NCBI GenBank assembly: GCA_004297645.1
Contig: SCUG01000085.1
Span: 1-17,480, forward strand
Source: Saprospiraceae bacterium
Lineage (GTDB): Bacteria > Bacteroidota > Bacteroidia > Chitinophagales > Saprospiraceae
Reading direction: 5' to 3'
Length of the DNA: 17,480 bases
A program made the position numbers and the translations under genes. Positions within the stretch are counted from its first letter, which is position 1. Every line of letters begins with the position of its first letter. This document shows positions 14,745 to 17,480 of the stretch, in pieces. The notes beneath the pieces are model-generated. The model ran no database searches. It had not been told where the DNA came from and saw only the letters and a program-made list of their open reading frames with translations.

Positions 14745-16370
14745 TTACGTTTGAAAAACACCCACATTAAATGGCTTCACGGGGGAATGGTTGGCCATTT
14801 CGATACCCGTGGAAATCCAGCTTCTGGTTTCCAGCGGATCTATGATGGCGTCCACCCAGAGCCTTGCCGCTGCGTAATAAGCAGTGGTTTGGTGCTCGTA
14901 CCTGTTGTTTATTTTTTCGAAGAGAATTTTCTCGTCCTCCCCGGACAATTCTTCTCCTTTGGATTTCATGGCGGCTACTTGGATTTGCACCAGCGTTTTG
15001 GCGGCTTGCTCGCCCCCCATCACCGCTATTTTGGCCGTAGGCCAAGCTACCATGAGGCGCGGGTCGTAGGCTCTGCCGCACATGGCGTAGTTGCCGGCGC
15101 CATAAGAATTGCCGATGACCACGGTGAATTTAGGCACGGTGGAGTTGCTCACGGCGTTCACCATTTTTGCCCCGTCTTTGATGATACCCCCGTGCTCCGA
15201 ACGGCTGCCTACCATGAACCCCGATACGTCTTGCAAAAACACGAGAGGGATTTTTTTCTGGTTGCAATTGAGCACAAAACGGGCGGCTTTGTCGGCAGAA
15301 TCGGAGTAGATGACGCCGCCGAATTGCATCTCGCCGGTGGCTGACTTGACCACTTTCCGGTTGTTGGCGACGATGCCCACCGACCAGCCGTCAATGCGGG
15401 CATAGGCGCAGATGAGCGTCTTGCCGTAGTCTTTTTTATAAAACGTCAACGCTGAGTCATCCACCAATCTTTTCAAGATATCTTCCATGTCGTACGGCCG
15501 GCTCCGGTCGTAGGGCAGCAGACTGTATAATTCTTCGGGATTTTCTTTGGGCGGTTGGGGGGCGGCGCGGTCGAAACCAGCTCTTTCCTTATGGCCCAGC
15601 TTGTCCATCAGCGTGCGGATGGTATCTAAGCATTCCTCATCGTTTTTCACCTTGTAATCGCAAACGCCTGAGATTTCTGTTTGCGTGACTGCGCCGCCTA
15701 AGGTTTCTTTGTCGATGTTTTCGCCAATGGCGGCTTTCACAAGGTAAGGACCGGCGAGAAAGATGCTGCCTTCGCCCTCCACGATGAGGGATTCGTCGGA
15801 CATGATGGGCAGATAGGCTCCGCCTGCAACGCAGCTTCCCATAATGGCCGCAATTTGCGGCACCCCGGCAGCGGACATTTTAGCGTTGTTCCTGAAGATG
15901 CGGCCAAAATGCTCTTTGTCGGGGAAAATTTCATCTTGCATGGGCAGGAAAACGCCGGCGCTATCTACCAAGTAAATGATGGGAATTTTGTTTTCGAGTG
16001 CAATTTCCTGTGCCCTCAGGTTTTTCTTCCCTGTGATGGGGAACCAAGCCCCGGCTTTAACCGTGGCGTCATTCGCCACGATGACACTCAGCCGCCGGGA
16101 GACATAACCCAGCCCCACGATGACGCCGCCTGCCGGGCACCCCCCGTATTCTTCGAACATTTCATAACCTGCAAAGGCACCTATTTCCAGCCATTCAGTG
16201 CCCTCGTCCACCAAGTAATTGATGCGTTCTCGGGCGGTGAGTTTACCTTTTTCGTGGTGTTTTTCAATATTTTTTGTGCCTCCGCCGAGCCTGATTTTTA
16301 CTAAGCGATGTTTCATCCGGCTGATGAGAAGTTTTAGGTTGTCTTCGTTTTTATTAATCTCAATGTTCAT
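14745..16370 (-). CDS. acyl-CoA carboxylase, carboxyltransferase (beta) subunit
   Basis: This 541-residue protein carries the two crotonase-like halves of biotin-dependent carboxyltransferases. It transfers CO2 from carboxybiotin to an acyl-CoA. Features: K-L-T-A-R-E-R-I (44-50), YLVDSAGVFLPMQDEIFPDK (133-152), GSCVAGGAYLPIMSDES (178-194, oxyanion hole) and the second-half GNSYGAGNYAMCGRAYDPR (420-438). The sequence around 133-230 is closest to methylcrotonyl-CoA carboxylase type beta subunits; propionyl-CoA is the alternative substrate. The biotin carboxylase/BCCP subunit is not in the window, so it acts with a partner encoded elsewhere. The ATG at 16368-16370 gives the usual N-terminus. Separate transcription is likely, because the upstream protease gene has its own terminator. 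Confidence 0.93.
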   Translation of the reverse strand: MNIEINKNEDNLKLLISRMKHRLVKIRLGGGTKNIEKHHEKGKLTARERINYLVDEGTEWLEIGAFAGYEMFEEYGGCPAGGVIVGLGYVSRRLSVIVANDATVKAGAWFPITGKKNLRAQEIALENKIPIIYLVDSAGVFLPMQDEIFPDKEHFGRIFRNNAKMSAAGVPQIAAIMGSCVAGGAYLPIMSDESLIVEGEGSIFLAGPYLVKAAIGENIDKETLGGAVTQTEISGVCDYKVKNDEECLDTIRTLMDKLGHKERAGFDRAAPQPPKENPEELYSLLPYDRSRPYDMEDILKRLVDDSALTFYKKDYGKTLICAYARIDGWSVGIVANNRKVVKSATGEMQFGGVIYSDSADKAARFVLNCNQKKIPLVFLQDVSGFMVGSRSEHGGIIKDGAKMVNAVSNSTVPKFTVVIGNSYGAGNYAMCGRAYDPRLMVAWPTAKIAVMGGEQAAKTLVQIQVAAMKSKGEELSGEDEKILFEKINNRYEHQTTAYYAAARLWVDAIIDPLETRSWISTGIEMANHSPVKPFNVGVFQT

Positions 16371-16483
16371 AAAGAGTGCTTGAGGGTTTGGTCTTGTGGC
16401 GGTTCTAAAATGTCAAAGATTAGATGCTGAAAAAAGGGGTGTAAAGAAAAGAAACCTCTTGGGAATGCGCAACAAAGGAGAAC

Positions 16484-16517
16484 AAAGCCCCGGTACATTT
16501 TTATGCACCGGGCCTTT
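16484..16517 (-). terminator. probable terminator of the Do-type protease gene
   Basis: On the minus strand AAAGGCCCGGTGCA (16517-16504) pairs with TGTACCGGGGCTTT (16497-16484) over 14 positions with two imperfect pairs and a 6-base loop. A T-rich tail, TTTGTTCTCC, follows. It lies about 90 bases after the protease stop and 110 bases before the carboxylase start, so it separates the two genes. Confidence 0.6.
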
Positions 16518-16606
16518 CACTGTTTGAGTCGTTAGGGGAAGGTCAATTAGGTTGGAGCTTGTTGGCCATAGCTTTAAAAACGATGGGGCAAGTTGCCGGG
16601 CAAAAG

Positions 16607-17480
16607 TTATTTTACCCTGAAGGTGTAATAGTATTCGCCTGGGAAATCTTCATAAAAACCTTCGAGATAAACCTCCTGTCCTTTGCTTTTTTCCAACTCA
16701 TCTACCACATCTTTTAGGGAGGTCACATGGATGTCCCCCACTTTGGTGATGATATAGCCGGGGTCCATTTCAGTGTCATCAATGATGCTGCCGCGCTCTA
16801 TTTTTTCCACGTAAATTCCCGATACTCTTAGCCGGCGGCGCTCATCTTGTGTGAGTTCGCGTAGTTGGAATCCATGCTTTTCCAATATGCCGGTATTCTT
16901 TACTTTTTCTAAGTATTTGGAGGAAAGGTTTTTGTCTTTGAGGGTCACGGTGGTATGTGTGAGCTTTCCATTTCTAAGAAAGTCCACATAAATAGACGTG
17001 CCGGGGTGGAGCCTGCCCACTTGTTCCTGGAGTTGTGGGATGGTTTTTATTTTCATGTTATTAATGCCAACGATTACATCGCCACGAAGAATGCCGGCCT
17101 CGTCGGCACCTCCGCCAGCAATGATGCTATTGATAAACACACCGTCCATGCTTGGCAGGTCGAGGTCTTTGGCTATTTCCCTCGTGACGGGTCCTATTTT
17201 AATGCCCAAAAGTCCTCGTTGAACTTCACCAAATTCTTTCAAATCCTGAATGACCTTTTGCGCTAAATTGGACGGGATGGCAAAGCTGTACCCTTCATAC
17301 CGCCCGGAGCGCGTGATGATGGCCGTATTGATGCCAACAAGTTCCCCATTGGTGTTGACCAAAGCACCGCCGCTGTTGCCTGGATTAACAGCGGCATCGG
17401 TTTGAATGAAAGATTCGATGGTGTATTCTCCCTCTAAAATGTCGATGCTGCGGCCTTTGGCACTCACAATACCGGCCGTG
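16607..17480 (-). CDS. Do/HtrA-family periplasmic serine protease, 3' part
   Basis: The gene runs off the right edge; 290 C-terminal residues are visible. They begin in T-A-G-I-V-S-A-K-G-R, the conserved stretch before the catalytic serine, which lies in NPGNSGGALVN. The His and Asp of the triad are outside the window. After the protease domain come a typical first PDZ domain (GLLGIKIG through the G-x-L-R-G-D-V-I-V-G-I-N core) and a more divergent second PDZ-like domain (about the last 90 residues, ending F-R-V-K). Do proteases degrade or refold damaged envelope proteins. The GTG at 17465-17467 is an internal valine, not a start. Stop is TAA at 16607-16609. Confidence 0.95.
   Translation of the reverse strand, partial: TAGIVSAKGRSIDILEGEYTIESFIQTDAAVNPGNSGGALVNTNGELVGINTAIITRSGRYEGYSFAIPSNLAQKVIQDLKEFGEVQRGLLGIKIGPVTREIAKDLDLPSMDGVFINSIIAGGGADEAGILRGDVIVGINNMKIKTIPQLQEQVGRLHPGTSIYVDFLRNGKLTHTTVTLKDKNLSSKYLEKVKNTGILEKHGFQLRELTQDERRRLRVSGIYVEKIERGSIIDDTEMDPGYIITKVGDIHVTSLKDVVDELEKSKGQEVYLEGFYEDFPGEYYYTFRVK

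Noticed and set aside
14546..14767. 74-residue N-terminal extension of the secreted protein
   Set aside because: It overlaps the 37-residue gene, is basic and unstructured, and would bury the signal peptide; ATG 14545 is better.

Overview
The window looks like a chromosomal segment from a member of the Bacteroidota, possibly a Saprospiria-like lineage; the phylum is firm, the finer placement is an inference. Three intergenic regions carry perfect TAnnTTTG boxes, the -7 element of Bacteroidota primary sigma factor promoters. Shine-Dalgarno sequences are weak or absent, and the gene content (TypA, BshB1, a GCS2-CBS fusion, a type I pullulanase, a Do-family protease, a 37-residue membrane peptide) fits that phylum. 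Most genes are housekeeping or metabolic; the accessory part is roughly 10.45-14.2 kb.

Left part (1-5060): a GC-rich hairpin tract and the remains of a membrane sensor gene precede a minus-strand gene set read right to left. It holds a helical protein built from three 35-residue repeats, a UbiB/ABC1 kinase-like protein with two C-terminal membrane helices, and a glutamate-cysteine-ligase-like (GCS2) protein fused to two CBS domains. The last two overlap by four bases (TTGA). The 423-base divergent region that follows contains an intrinsic terminator directly in front of trxA, with no plus-strand gene upstream to explain it.

Centre (5060-10450): trxA (+) and typA (-) converge on one shared bidirectional terminator. 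typA and pulA diverge from a region with a recognisable promoter for each, and typA has a leader inverted repeat close to its start codon. pulA (secreted GH13 pullulanase) and bshB1 (bacillithiol deacetylase) are only 3 bases apart and probably co-transcribed.

Accessory part (10450-14200): a gene-poor stretch with a perfect 12-bp inverted repeat, then a DUF2281/PIN (VapBC-type) toxin-antitoxin pair with its own promoter. Next comes a 710-residue protein with N-terminal TPRs whose DNA consists of four near-identical 102-bp units and whose coding frame contains a double palindrome. A 364-base stretch with possible broken coding sequence on the minus strand follows.

Right part (14190-17480), all minus strand: a Do/HtrA-type periplasmic protease cut by the window edge, its terminator, an acyl-CoA carboxylase carboxyltransferase subunit, a 37-residue one-helix membrane peptide, and a 117-residue secreted protein of unknown function starting 5 bases after it.

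No rRNA, intact tRNA, CRISPR array, complete insertion sequence or replication origin was seen. The points most worth following are the orphan terminator before trxA, the three-repeat/UbiB/GCS2-CBS gene set, the palindrome inside the TPR gene, and the tiny membrane protein with its secreted neighbour.
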